From contig WELA01001229.1 in NCBI GenBank assembly GCA_009602735.1, forward strand, positions 106,820-165,365: DNA of 58,546 nt, written 5' to 3'. The stretch comes from Mesotaenium endlicherianum (Eukaryota > Streptophyta > Zygnematophyceae > Zygnematales > Mesotaeniaceae). Positions 11,632 to 22,762 of the stretch are shown here, one piece after another. Both the position numbers and the translations under genes were made by a program. Numbering within the stretch: position 1 is the first letter of the stretch; every line of letters begins with the position of its first letter. The notes beneath the pieces are model-generated. The model searched no databases. It was not told the DNA's origin and saw only the letters and a list, made by a program, of their open reading frames with translations.

Positions 11632-11749
11632 ATCCCTCAAACTTAACATGTTGTCGCCTCGACAACACTGACACAGGGTACATAGGTTTCTCCAACTGAA
11701 ATTACTGATCCCTCTCCATCCAGCATAATGTCCCCTTGGCCCTCCACCT

Positions 11750-13411
11750 TTATGAGGGAGATGCCCCTGGGGCCCTATGGTCAAGGGAGTTAGTCCTCCT
11801 CCTGTCTTGGGGTCTTCTGAAGCCTGTCAGAGAGGGAGGTTTCGTGTAGGGACCCGGCGGAGAACGCAGTAACTGTGCTGTTTCCTCCTGCACGGTCTGA
11901 AATTGAATGGAGGCAGCCTTCTGCTGGGCATCCCTCAAACTGACTGGTACATATACCGGCATCCCAGAAGGATGTTGCATGACATCAGCTAAGGGTACAT
12001 GCCCTCTCTGCTGGCTATTTCTCTAGCAGCCCTCCTGTTTGCCCTGTCTGACTGGGTCTCCGTGCCTGGAAATGGGTTTTGTCCTCTGGCAGTTCCCAGC
12101 GAAGTGATATCCTCCTCTTGAGCGAGTTGCTGCAGGGCCAGCCCCGTCTTCTCCCTTACAGGGGATGTGGCAGGTGTCAGGATCACGGCGGGGCTAGTGT
12201 CCTCCTCCTCGCCTTCCTCCTCGTCTTCCTCTGACTCCTCCTCCTCTTCGTCCCCGGGTTCCTCTGAGACTTCTGGGGTCTCTTCTGTCAGCTGCTCCAG
12301 TTTTTTCCGAGAAAAAGAATATCCCACTGACCTTCTCCTTTTGGGTGCTGGTGGGGGCTGCTGAGTCCGGACCGCATACAGGTCCTTTTCCCCCTGCTTG
12401 CTTGCCCATTTGGCATAAGCGTGCTTTCCTTTTGAGAATGACTCTCGGGCCCTGCTTTTGTCCCCCTGTATTTCTTGGCTCATGCAGTCTCTGACTCCAT
12501 CCAATCTTGGGTCCCAAGCCGCAATGTGAGGGGGCACTACTATGTTCCCCTTTAGGTCTGTCAGGAAATCCTCATCCGTCGCCCTGTCATTCTGTTGGTC
12601 CCTCATGTTGATGGTCATTCACCGCCAATTGGTGAGCTTTTGGAAGAAGGCAGGGTCTGTCCTTTTAAAAGTACAAGGGTACCAGTGCCCTGCAAAGTCT
12701 AGCTGACTGGTCTCCCTGGCCAAGAATTTCCAGCTCCTTCTCATTATACATGGCCTTGAACCTGTTATAGGATGTAGAGTCCTTGAACCTGTTATGGGAT
12801 GTAGAGTCCTTAAAGCTGTCCACGTCCATGGGGATCATCCTGATGACCCTATCTTCCCCCCAGATCCCAGGAATTGATACAGCCCCTGCTTCGTTCACCT
12901 GGACCATTGCCTTGGCCTCTCTGACCGTATATCCTACCATCCTGGCGTAATCGTGGTAGAGGAGGAGCCCCGTGCTGACCTCCATATACTTGTCAAAAAT
13001 TTTGGATGTCTCCCCTTCCCTCTGGAGGATGTCAATCTGTGACTCACAGCGACTTCTCTGAGCATACTTGAAGGCCTCCTCCAGTAGATCGAAGCCCTTG
13101 CCCAGTACTGTGTAGCGGTAGCTGCTGATTCAACTCTGCTCTTCTTCAGCCTGCTGCTTCCACTTCTCCTCAGCTTGCCTCTCCTCCTCTGCTTTCTTGG
13201 CCTCCTCTGCAGCTTTTCTGTCCAATTCTTCCTGCCTCAGTCTGGCTTGTTCCTCCTCCTCCTTCTTCTTCTGTGCCTCCCGTTGTTGTTGGAGTCGTTG
13301 TGATTCTCGAGCGGAGATAGAGGATGATTCAATGTCTCCACGGAGTTGCAAGTATTCTGCATGTGCCTCTTCCGCCCTTCTCTTCCTCTTGAGTTCCGAC
13401 TTTTGAGTCAT
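11750..13411 (-). pseudogene. Family 1 ORF3 (copy B), extra protein between pol and 3' LTR, broken
   Basis: Function unknown. From the ATG at 13411 (MTQKSELKRK) the product starts with ~95 residues of Glu/Lys/Arg/Gln-rich coiled coil up to a stop near 13130. The same frame continues with YRYTVLGKGF, LLYHDYARMVGYT, IPGIWGEDRVIRM and DSFKD. It then shifts frame near 12720, where a 27-bp tandem duplication also lies. After a TGA in place of Trp near 12620 it continues with PPHIAAWDPRL, SKGKHAYAKWA, a long Asp/Glu run and QHPSGMPVYV. All these blocks recur in copy D, so the frame was once coding. I see no signal peptide, membrane segment, protease or nuclease motif. Confidence 0.78.
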
Positions 13412-13759
13412 CTTGCTCAATCATAAACACAATGCAGTTAGTGAAGTCATGATGTTTTGCCGCTACTGACTGCCCTTGATGAAGAGGAACGCGATCGGGA
13501 GAGTTCCTAGTGTGAAATACCTCGTGTGAGTGAACATAAGGGAAAATTGAGTTAGAGAGAAAGTAAGTGTGAACGCAGGTTGAGTGTGTAATATGGTTAT
13601 CAGAGTTTTTCCGGTTGATCTCGAAACAGAATACCACTCCCTCCAACTTAATTTTAAAATGGGGCTGCCTGTCACAACCGTCACTTACTGTCACATCCCC
13701 CTCCAACTTATATGGAGACAGGACCTCCTGTCACCTTCCCATGTCTACTGAAGGGACAG
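13412..13759 (-). other. pol-ORF3 spacer with two polypurine-tract copies (copy B)
   Basis: A non-coding spacer of ~350 bp. On the reverse strand it holds AAGTTGGAGGG twice (699-709 of 13xxx, i.e. 13699-13709, and 13639-13649), the same string as the polypurine tract beside the 3' LTR. Close to ORF3 it has CACTAAC (13437-13443), a branch-point-like motif, 22 bp before an AG at 13416-13417. Confidence 0.7.
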
Positions 13760-16700
13760 TTAGGGCGGTGCCCCCGCTGCCCGAAGGTGGAACCGTTTCA
13801 ACGCCCTTTTGGCATTGGTCAGCTGGTCTTTGAACTCCCAAGTGTCCCCAGAGGCATCGTAACCCTTCCAGCGGATGAGGTACTTTATGACATATTTAGC
13901 TGATCGACGGATCGAGCGAGCGTCTAAAATCTCATCAACCTCATATTCCTCAGGGTCGCCGTCCCGGACAGCGGGGACCGGTCCCGGTTGGACAGGTAAC
14001 CGACCTGTGAACAGTGTATCACGTTTGATGTATGGTTCCAGGAAGGAGACATTAAAGATCGGGTGACCCTTGTAGTCCGCTGACATGTTCAGTTTGTAAG
14101 CATTCTGACCGACACGACGTACCAGCGAATATGGACCGACCCATACAGGNATATGAACCGACCCATACAGGGCCAAGCTTTTTCTTGAGCACATCAGGGA
14201 GGTACAGGTGCTGAGAATGCAGTTTGACTAAATCGCCCTTAGAAAATGTCAGCTCCCGACGGTGATTAGCATATGTTTGTTGGTTTTCTTGGGCTTTGTG
14301 CAGGTTTTGTTGGACTTCTGACAGGGTGTCAGCAAACTCCTGAGTTAACTGGAGGGAGACCGGGTTGTCAATCCCTTCAGGGTCAGTTAAAGACTTTCCC
14401 AGTACATCTAAAGGAGACTTAGGGACTCTACCCAGGCTGAGTTCAAAAGGAGTCTTGCCCGTTGACGCGTGCACCGCACTGTTGACCGCAAACTGAATTT
14501 GAGGCAACAGGTCATCCCAATTATCTTGTTTCTGGTTAATATATGCTCTCAGCACCTCCTGCAGAACTCGGTTAGTTCTTTCAATCCGGCCATCAGTCTG
14601 AGGGTGGTTTGCTGTGCTGAGCAGCTGTTTGACTTCCATTAACCCCATTAAAGCTCTCCAGAACTTAGAGGTAAATTTTGAGTCTCGCTCTGAGATGATA
14701 TTAGAGGGTAGCCCATGTTGGCATACTACATGGTTGTAGAACTGTCTCGCTGTTTCGAGTGCAGTTGCTTTGACAGTTGTGGGGATGAAAATGACCATTT
14801 TTGTCAGTTTATCCACGACTACCAATATTAAATCATGCCCATTAGCAGTTCGTGGCAGTGTGACCACCCAGTCCATGAATATAGTTTCCCAGCGTCCCGC
14901 TGGGATGGGCAGCGGTTGCAAGAGACCTCCCGGTGGTGTGTGCCTAGACTTATTTCTCTGACACTGGTCACAGGACTTGACATATTTCAAGACCTCCCGG
15001 GGTAACCCCTCCCAATGATAATGTTTTGCCAGTTTACCAACAGTTTTGGCCTGCCCCAAATGCCCACCCAGTAAATTGTCATGCGCTTGACTCAGTAAGA
15101 GAGACCTTATTTTCAAGTTATTAGGAATGACCAGCTTCAGCCTTCCTGAAGTGGTTTCAGTCACCCAGACCCCTCCCTTAAGCTTATACCCGAGTGCGGT
15201 AGCACGACACATACCAGTAGTGGGGCTGGGCTCAAATGTTGGGTCAGAAAGGTAGGCTTTCCTAAGTTGTTCAAGGAAGGACTTTTTCACCTTTAGTGAA
15301 GTGAGTGCACACAGGACTTTATCTACAGCATGCTGACTAAAGTTCCTTTCTTGCAAGTCAGGTCTTCTAGAGAGTGCATCAGCAGGATTCAACTTCCCTG
15401 GTTTGTAGTCGATCTGGACTTGGAACTGCTCCAGCATCTGGCTCCAGCGGTTCTCCCTCCTCGACAGCTTGGACTTCTTCTGAAAGTGGGTCAGAGCTAG
15501 ATGATCTGTAATCACCTTAAAAGCTTTACCATGTAAGTATGCTCTCCACTGTTTGAGTACATGAATGATAGCTAGCAGCTCTTTATCATGCACTGAGTAA
15601 TTAATCTCCGCTGGATTAAATTTCATAGACTCATACAACACAGGATGCCACTCCTGCCGTACCTTACCATCCTTTGTGGTTTTGTCAGCAGGCTGCAACA
15701 AAATAGCACCCATGGCAAAATCAGAGGCATCAGTAACCACCTGCACCGGTTTGCTGGGGTCATACACGGCTAGCACTGGGGCAGAACAAAGGGCATCTTT
15801 AAGGGTCTGGAAGGCAGCCTGCTGCTCTTCCCCCCACACATACCCGATGTCTTTCTTAGTAAGGTCAGTCAGTTTACTGGCCTTTGTGGAATAATTCTCA
15901 ATAAATCTCCTATAGTAGTTAGCCAACCCGAGGAAGGATCTAACTTCAGAGACAGACTGTGGTACTGGCCAGTCCCTTATGGTCTGGACTTTCTTAAGGT
16001 CCACACTGATGCCCTCTTTACTGACAACGTGGCCTAAGCATTCAATACTTTCCTTAAAGAAATCACACTTGCTCATTTTAGCATATAACTGATTTCTTCT
16101 CAAACTGTCCATAACTGTCTTTAAGTGTTCAGGGTGCTGAGTCTCATCTTTAGAGTAAATTAAAATATCATTCAGGAAAACTTGCACAAACTTATCCTTG
16201 TAAGGTCTGAAAATGTCATTCATAGCACCCATGAAGGTAGCAGGAGCATTAGTCAGTCCAAATGGCATCACGTTGAACTCATAGTGTCCATAACGTGTGC
16301 GGAAGGCAGTCTTGTGTTCATCCCCCTCAGCAATTCTGATTTGATGATAACCACTCTTGAGATCTATCTTACTGAACACCTTAGCACCAGACAGGGTATC
16401 AAGCAAGTCGTCTATTCTGGGTAAAGCATACTTGTTCTTTACTGTAATTCTGTTCAGGGCTCTGTATTCCACACATATCCGCATACTGCCATTTTCTTAA
16501 CAAATAGGATGGGTGCGCCGTAAGGTGATTTACTAGGGGAAATATAACCATTTTTGTTAAGCTCTGCAATCTGTGTTTTCAACTCCTCGCACTCCATATA
16601 AGACAAGCCATAAGTGCGTTGCCAGGGTGGCTGACTTCCAGGTAATAAATCAATCCTATGATCTACTTCCCTTTAAGGGGGTAGTCCTGGAGGCATATTA

Positions 16701-17583
16701 AATACATCCGTGTACTGAGCAACAATTTTCGCAGCAGTAGGGTGCTCCTGAGGACTTACCTTTTTCTCCACCACTTCTTCAGGTTGAGGAGGTACCTCTT
16801 TTAGCAGCAGACATAACATTCTGTCTTCCTTCTGGTTCCAGCTTTTGACGAACTCCATTGCATTCAGCAACTTGCATCCTTCTGGAAGCCTCTTCTTTTC
16901 CTTCATTTGCCATCCACACAGGACAAGAGGAAAAGCACTGGTGGGTGCCAAGTCAGTCTGCCCATCACTGGCTCCTCTCACTTTAACTGTACCTCTGCTC
17001 CAACACACTTCAGCTTGATGTCTATTAAGCCAGGACCTGCCTAGCACGAGATCATAGAAGCCAGTGTTGAGTACCTCAAATGTAAGCGTTTCAGTTAGAA
17101 TTGCAATGCCAGAACCCAATCGGACCTCAATAGGCTTGGTTATAACTCCTCCCGGGATACTTGAGGCATCTCTAAGGAGCATTTTTCTATTCTTTTGGGT
17201 GACAGTAGGCAACCTTAGCCGCTTAACTAAGTCCTTGTGGATAAAAGTATGTGACGCCCCTTCGTCAACAAATGCCCTCACCTTCCTACCTGCAATCATG
17301 CAATGCAGTAGGATAGGGGGGACTGTCTTTTCTTGACTTTCGCATTGTTCTCCTGACTAAGCAAAGAAATGTTGGACATCAGGTGGAACAAGAGCATCCA
17401 GAGTGTGCACTCTCTGGATGTCTATATTGCTGATGGTCTCCTTTATCTGGTTGTCAGGCATGCATAGTGAATCCAGTTCAGCAGGACCCATAATACCTGC
17501 TACGAGGGCAGCTAGTGACGACTCACTATCTCTAGCATCCTCACAGTCAGTAGACTGGATTACTGACTGTTGTTGTCTTTTAA
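13760..17583 (-). pseudogene. Family 1 pol (copy B), protease-RT-RNase H-integrase-chromodomain, broken
   Basis: Pol polyprotein in the -1 frame relative to gag. Protease has VDEGASHTF near 17260; RT runs from about 16620 with [10 protein letters not shown] and [10 protein letters not shown]; RNase H has [11 protein letters not shown]; integrase has its zinc finger and DDE core (15090-14570); a chromodomain with [10 protein letters not shown] ends at 13760. Breaks: a TAG near 17358, a stop near 16673, a frameshift near 16490 and the 22-bp duplication around the N at 14150. The RT active site reads FLNDIL instead of F-x-D-D, so a catalytic Asp is lost. Over 15181-15794 it is almost identical to copy D. 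Confidence 0.9.
14129..14171. other. Assembly artefact: single N between near-identical 21-bp copies
   Basis: ATATG(G/A)ACCGACCCATACAGG occurs before and after the N at 14150; copy D has it once. The extra 22 bases cause a false frameshift in copy B pol. Confidence 0.85.
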
Positions 17584-18810
17584 AGGCTGGTCTTTTCTCT
17601 CAACTTTTGGAAGGTGCTTGTCTGGACACTGCTCTCTGAAGTGACCTGACTGCTGGCATTGGAAGCAAATCGATTTTGCTGAGGCTGGTCTCGGCTTAGT
17701 CCTACCACCACCTCTTCCATAGCCGCCTCGAGAGAATCCACCTCTACCTCTGTATGGCATTATACTCAAACTCATATCCATCACCCTGATTATCCTCAGC
17801 CTGGTCTCCTTCAATTGCATTGTAGGAACCGTGGGGCTTTTTGACAATCTTAGACACCAAAGCATTACTCTGGCGCTTGTGATTAAACTGCTGCTGATCC
17901 CAGGCATCAGCATCGTGGATCAAGTCAGCCAGTTGCTCATACTTCTTCTCAGCAAAATGACCAGAGACTTCGGATTTCAAGCCATACCCGAAGTATGCTA
18001 TCTTATACCGTTCTGGCAAGTCTGGCTGCTTCATCATGTTCTCCTGGAACTTTTGAGCAAACTCAGCAACTGAAGTGGTCTGCTTCAGTGTGAGAGAGAT
18101 CGTCGCATAGATACCTTTCTCCTGCTGGTTGATGACATCAAACTTCTCATGCAACTTCTTGACAAACTCTACCCACGTAGGGTCACCGAGTTGCCGAGCC
18201 TTACGCTCTCCTTTCCAGTAAAGCCACCAGTCTGCGGCACTGCCTTTCAGTAGCGCACCGGTGTGCCTGACCTTCTCGTAATCTTGCAGTTCTGGGTAGT
18301 TCTCCAGCCACTGCTCAACATCCGCGAGAAACTTGATCAAGTAATATTTTCTGTTTTCCTCAGGATCATATTCCTGGGGAAATTTCGGCTTGGGTTTACT
18401 GGGCCCTCGGCCACCACTCCTAGTGGTTTGAGACCCCAGTTGATCTCTGTCCCGCAGTAGAGACATTATGATTCTTTTGTCCTCCTGTTGGGACTGATAC
18501 ATGGTCGCAGAGTCGTGCTCCCCCCTCCCCCGCCCCCCCCCACCCCCCACCCGCCTCTCTCTCTCTCTCNNNNNNNNNNNNNNNNNNNNNNNNNNNNNNN
18601 NNNNNNNNNNNNNNNNNNNNNNNNNNNNNNNNNNNNNNNNNNNNNNNNNNNNNNNNNNNNNNNNNNNNNNNNNNNNNNNNNNNNNNNNNNNNNNNNNNNN
18701 NNNNNNNNNNNNNNNNNNNNNNNNNNNNNNNNNNNNNNNNNNNNNNNNNNNNNNNNNNNNNNNNNNNNNNNNNNNNNNNNNNNNNNNNNNNNNNNNNNNN
18801 NNNNNNNNNN

Positions 18811-18850
<40 letters not shown>

Positions 18851-19361
18851 GCGACTGCATTTGAACGAACAATGCTCCCAAGTCTACACTTTGGAGTGGT
18901 AGTCTAGCAAATGCAGCAGCAGCATTGGCATCTACTCGCTGAGTAGTGTCCTCAACAGTCCCTCTCGCTCCTGCAGCAGCAATTCCTGCCGCATTCAGCC
19001 GGTCACGTATTCGACCTAGGGGTACAGCAGGAGGTGGGTTCAGAACATTGGCCCTTGTTGCCATAAGTTCTTCAACAGTGCGCTCGTCAGGTGGCTGTCT
19101 TTCCCTCCTTTCTGTATCTTCAGCGGCCTTTGCTAATGTTTCAGTTTCTAATCTGGCTCTCTCCTCCTCAGCTTGCTGTGCTGCGATTGCGGCAATAGCA
19201 GCTGCCTCATCAACAGCCTCTCTAGCTGCAGTATCTGCCACTGCTTCAGAATAGGTACGGGTTCCGCCCGCTACATGGCTTTCCGCCTGGTTTTCGACAT
19301 TCTCGTTGACCTGGTTCTCCATGTCTCGGGAGTTGCTAGTTTGAGACCTTGTCCTTCCCAT
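17560..19361 (-). pseudogene. Family 1 gag (copy B), split by a GA/CT microsatellite
   Basis: Gag starting MGRTRSQTSN at 19361 with the same Ala/Glu-rich N-terminus as copies C and D. Between QMQSQ and ATMYQSQ of the intact copy, a GA-repeat tract (Arg-Glu on this strand) with a 241-N gap interrupts it. It resumes at about 18500 with DKRIIMSLLRDRDQL and the gag core. A 2-bp loss near 17745 shifts frame before the Gly/Arg-rich segment and CCHC knuckle, which end at the stop 17560-17562. The T TTA AAA heptamer before the stop is kept (17578-17584). Confidence 0.88.
18548..18849. repeat. CT/GA microsatellite around an assembly gap
   Basis: A CT dinucleotide run on both sides of 241 Ns (18570-18810), preceded by a C-rich stretch (18520-18555). 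It lies inside copy B gag, where intact copies have continuous coding sequence. The true tract length is unknown. Confidence 0.93.
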
Positions 19362-19395
19362 ACAAAGAAGATTGTGATAACTGCTCCGATACCAC

Positions 19396-20115
19396 TGAAA
19401 TGAATCGACTTACCAAATAGGCGATTAACAATCAATAAAGATCTTTATATCAGCAAGTAATATTTATGGATTTTCCGTTAACTGATTAAACGGCAAAAGG
19501 ACAACACACTCGCAGTGAACAACACTCGTAAATCAAATGCGAGTAAACTAGCATCAATAATGCACTCAGTAAAATCATACATAAGCAAGGTTAGAAGACA
19601 GTGCGTATCAATGGCTTCTCGCCTTGGATTCGGATCGCTCTCAGTAAGCTGTACAAGAGAGTTGGCCTCGTTTCCGAATGCCGAACTCGAGAGCAATGCC
19701 TAGCATATGTACATGGAATGAGTTTACTGTTCAAGGGCCAGTGCGATGGCACCGCCTACCCGAGAGTTAACCACGTTGGTAGGACCTCGGTTAACCAAAT
19801 CCACCGCCATCTCCCATCATCCCGAATCGACATCCATCATAGGGATGTCACCTGGCCATTCATCTAGCATACCACACTTAGATGCATATCGAGGCAGTTC
19901 GCTGTTATCGAGTACGGAAGTCAGCTGGCTGTCAAAGAATGTGTCAGCAAGCTGACTTAAGCTGACTTCAGTCTGCTGCTTTCGGCTGAGTCATTAAACT
20001 GATATTAAATATAAAGTCCAGCAGACTGATTATTAACTAGAGTTCAGCAGGCTGAACTTATTTAACTGTTATATTTAAATGAATATTATATCAACTAATA
20101 TACCGATTCATTACA
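19396..20115 (-). repeat. Family 1 5' LTR (copy B)
   Basis: A 720-bp LTR, TGAAATGAATC to GATTCATTACA, followed by AATGG. The U3 part (19915-20060) holds several palindromes of the form CAGC-NN-GCTG, for example GTCAGCAAGCTGAC and GTTCAGCAGGCTGAAC. Confidence 0.93.
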
Positions 20116-22027
20116 AATGGAGACAGCGAAACAGGTGGAGGTAGATACGATCACAAGTAACTGTCTTCTGTCGAGCCTGCAAGTTAAGAAGCTATGCAGG
20201 ACGAATCAGGTGAAGGAGATGTACCTTGTTTTGGTGGCTCTGGCCAAGTCATCAGACGAAGCAGGCGTGAATCCTAACAGCCTGGGCAAATGTACATCGC
20301 CGGAGGAGCAAGTGGTGTCTGATCCCCTTGCTCAGAAGGAGCAGAGCCCAACTGCTCATGAGAAGAAGCCTGCTGAGATGCCTGCCCAAATAAGGCGCTG
20401 TTGGAGGAGTTCAAGTGCGTTTTTCCTGAGGAGCTACCTGCAGAATTACCTCCACAGAGAGCTATGGAGCACAAGATCCAGATGAAACCAGGGAGCAAGC
20501 CACCAGTGAGACCCGCCTATCGTCAATCGTTTGCGGAGTTGGATGAGTTGAAGAAGCAGCTGACAGAGTTGTTGGAGAAGGGATTTATCTGACCTAGCGA
20601 GTCTCCATTTGCAGCGCCAGTCTTATTTGTGAAGAAGAAGGATGGGACTATGTGTGTCGACTATCGGGCGCTGAACAAGGTCACCATCAAGAACAGGTCC
20701 CCACTTCCACGAGTGGACGAGTTGATTGACAGGCTTGCCGGGGCGAAGTATTTTTCGAAGATCGATTTGAGGAGTGGCTATCACCAGGTACGGATTGCGG
20801 AAGGAGACGTTCAGAAGACTGCTTTCAGGACTCGCTATGGTTTGTTCGAGTTCACAGTCATGCCTTTTGGGTTGACTAATGCACCTGCTACATTCATGGG
20901 GCTCATGAATAGTATCTTCAGACCCTGTTTGGACCAGTTTGTGGTGGTATTTTTGGAGGACATCTTGATCTATTTGAAGACCTTGGAAGAGCATGTGGAG
21001 CATCTGAGGAAGGTGTTGGAGGTCTTGAGAGATCAGAAGCTGTATGGGAAGATAAGCAAGTGCGACTTCTGTCTCAAGGAAGTCGAGTTTCTTGGACATA
21101 TAGTGGGAGCTGAAGGAGTCATGGTGGAGCAGAAGAAGGTGCAAGCAATTAGAGATTGGCCGGTACCTGCTGATATTCGACAACTCAGGAGTTTCCTCGG
21201 CATGGCGAATTATTATTGACGTTCCATTGAAAGATTTGCCAAGGTGTGTGCACCGCTGACGGACATGTTGAAGAAGCAGGAGAAGTGGCTATGGGGTGAC
21301 AAGGAGTAGCAAGCCTTCGAGAAGATTAAGGAGCTGTTGACACAGGCACCTGTGTTCGCATTGCAAGTCCAGAGCTTCCTTTCACCATCATCACGGATGC
21401 ATCAAATTTTGCTGTGGGAGCCATTCTTCTCCAGGATCAGGGCAAAGGATTGCAGCATGTGGCATATGAGAGCAGGAAGCTGAGTCCTGCGGAGCAGAAC
21501 TATGCAGCACACGAGCGGGAGATGTTGCCTATTATCCAGGCTTTGAGAATTTGGCGATGTTAAGTGGACGGCCGGAAGGTGTTCATCAAGACCGACCACA
21601 AGAGCTTGGAGAAGTTTATGACGCAGCCAACATTGACACTAAGACAGGCAAGGTGGATGGAGTTCTGCAACAGTTTGACCACAAGATTGAGTATTTACCT
21701 GGGAAGACCAAACCTGCAGACGCTTTTATCCAGGAGGTCTGACCTTGCAGCTGTCTCGGTCATCAAGGAGAATATGGACTTCAAAAAGAAGCTTCAGAGA
21801 GGTTATGAGGAGGACCAGAATTTGGAGTATGAAGTGGAGGCGATTGTCGGCGATTGAAGAGTCAAGCGAGGTCAACGATTTGTCCAAGAGTATCTGGTCA
21901 AGTGGAAAGGCTACCATGCGGACAACAACACTTAGGAGCCGGAGGCCAACTTGACTCATCGTAAGAGTAAGTTGAGATGTTATCTGCAGAATGCGTCGAG
22001 GATGTCACATCCTGAGGAGGGGGATGA
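20116..22027 (+). pseudogene. Family 3 pol, RT-RNase H joined to chromodomain, integrase missing
   Basis: Resumes after copy B. RT covers 20400-21250 (KPGSK-like entry, [28 protein letters not shown]) with stops near 20590, 21217 and 21308. Its active site reads FLEDIL, with Glu in place of the first Asp of the usual D-D. RNase H follows (TDASNFAVGAILLQ, stop near 21560). At about 21815 the sequence passes straight into a chromodomain (LEYEVEAIVGD, then VKWKGYHADNN). The zinc finger and DDE core of integrase, ~400 codons in families 1 and 2, are absent. Confidence 0.87.
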
Positions 22028-22762
22028 TGTAAGGTCACAGGTTTATAAAGTGCATGTTGAGTTTCATGAAAGTATGTTTTGATTGTATAGTAGTGTAGAA
22101 TGCATTTTTTTGATCATTTTGATGTAAAGTTCATCGAATTTGGTCAAGTATTGAAAGTTATGGATTTCCGAAGTTTAATTAGTTTTGAGGTCGGTCGACG
22201 ACTGTCCTTAATTCGCGGTGAGCGCGACCGTTGGATTGACTAACAGCGTCGAGCGATCTGGCTCGTTAGAGTGAACTCGAACCTTCACGTAAGTTCGGCT
22301 GACGCGGAGTGCCGACTAGGTCAATTTACCTAGAAGTTTCGGTTTAGCCTATCGCGTCTAAGATATAATATTCTAGTAATGTCGATGCATGTATGTGGAC
22401 GTCAATTCGGCCCGACACGTCAGATGAGACTGATCTGGCTTACTCACAAATATTCTGGAAGGGACGATTTGACGAACACTTAGGAAAATCCGTAGCTTCC
22501 TCCTAGAGAGGAGCACTTAGGCAAAAAATTATAAATAGGCATAACTTCTCTGTTTCTTATCAATTTTCACTTCTGTAAATTTCTACGGGTTTGTAATGAC
22601 GAGGCCTTTCATCCTACATCATTTGTGAGCAGTTTCTTGTTACTCAAAATATTATTTCCTAAGCTTTCTTAGTGATATGCCGCTGCACTCTTTAGTAAGA
22701 TTGCAACTAGTTTCTTTCCTTGTGAGTCAATACGCTTTCATTAGGGCACTTTGCCCCCTTCA
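22028..22762 (+). repeat. Family 3 3' LTR
   Basis: A 735-bp LTR, TGTAAGGTCA...CCCCCTTCA, with an intact TATA box TATAAATA at 22530-22537. Followed by TGGAG, which completes the target duplication. Confidence 0.93.

Larger units (their letters stand above)
10915..20115 (-). mobile_element. Family 1 Ty3/gypsy element, copy B (full length, decayed)
   Basis: A 9.2-kb reverse-strand element with AATGG on both sides (10910-10914, 20116-20120). 5' LTR 19396-20115, PBS 19383-19394, gag 17560-19361, pol 13760-17583, ORF3 11750-13411, polypurine tract near 11634-11644, 3' LTR 10915-11631. It sits inside family 3 and is the innermost, youngest layer of the left nest. Gag is broken by a microsatellite with an assembly gap; pol has frameshifts and a changed RT active site. 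Confidence 0.94.
8939..22762 (+). mobile_element. Family 3 Ty3/gypsy chromovirus lacking integrase
   Basis: An element with 5-bp duplications TGGAG (8934-8938 and 22763-22767) inside family 2 pol. LTRs are 8939-9675 and 22028-22762, both TGTAAGGTCA...CCCCCTTCA. Gag and protease lie left of the nested copy B; RT, RNase H and a chromodomain lie right of it. RNase H passes almost directly into the chromodomain, so integrase is missing. Without the nested copy it is only ~4.6 kb. Stops in gag, RT and RNase H make it inactive. Confidence 0.92.
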
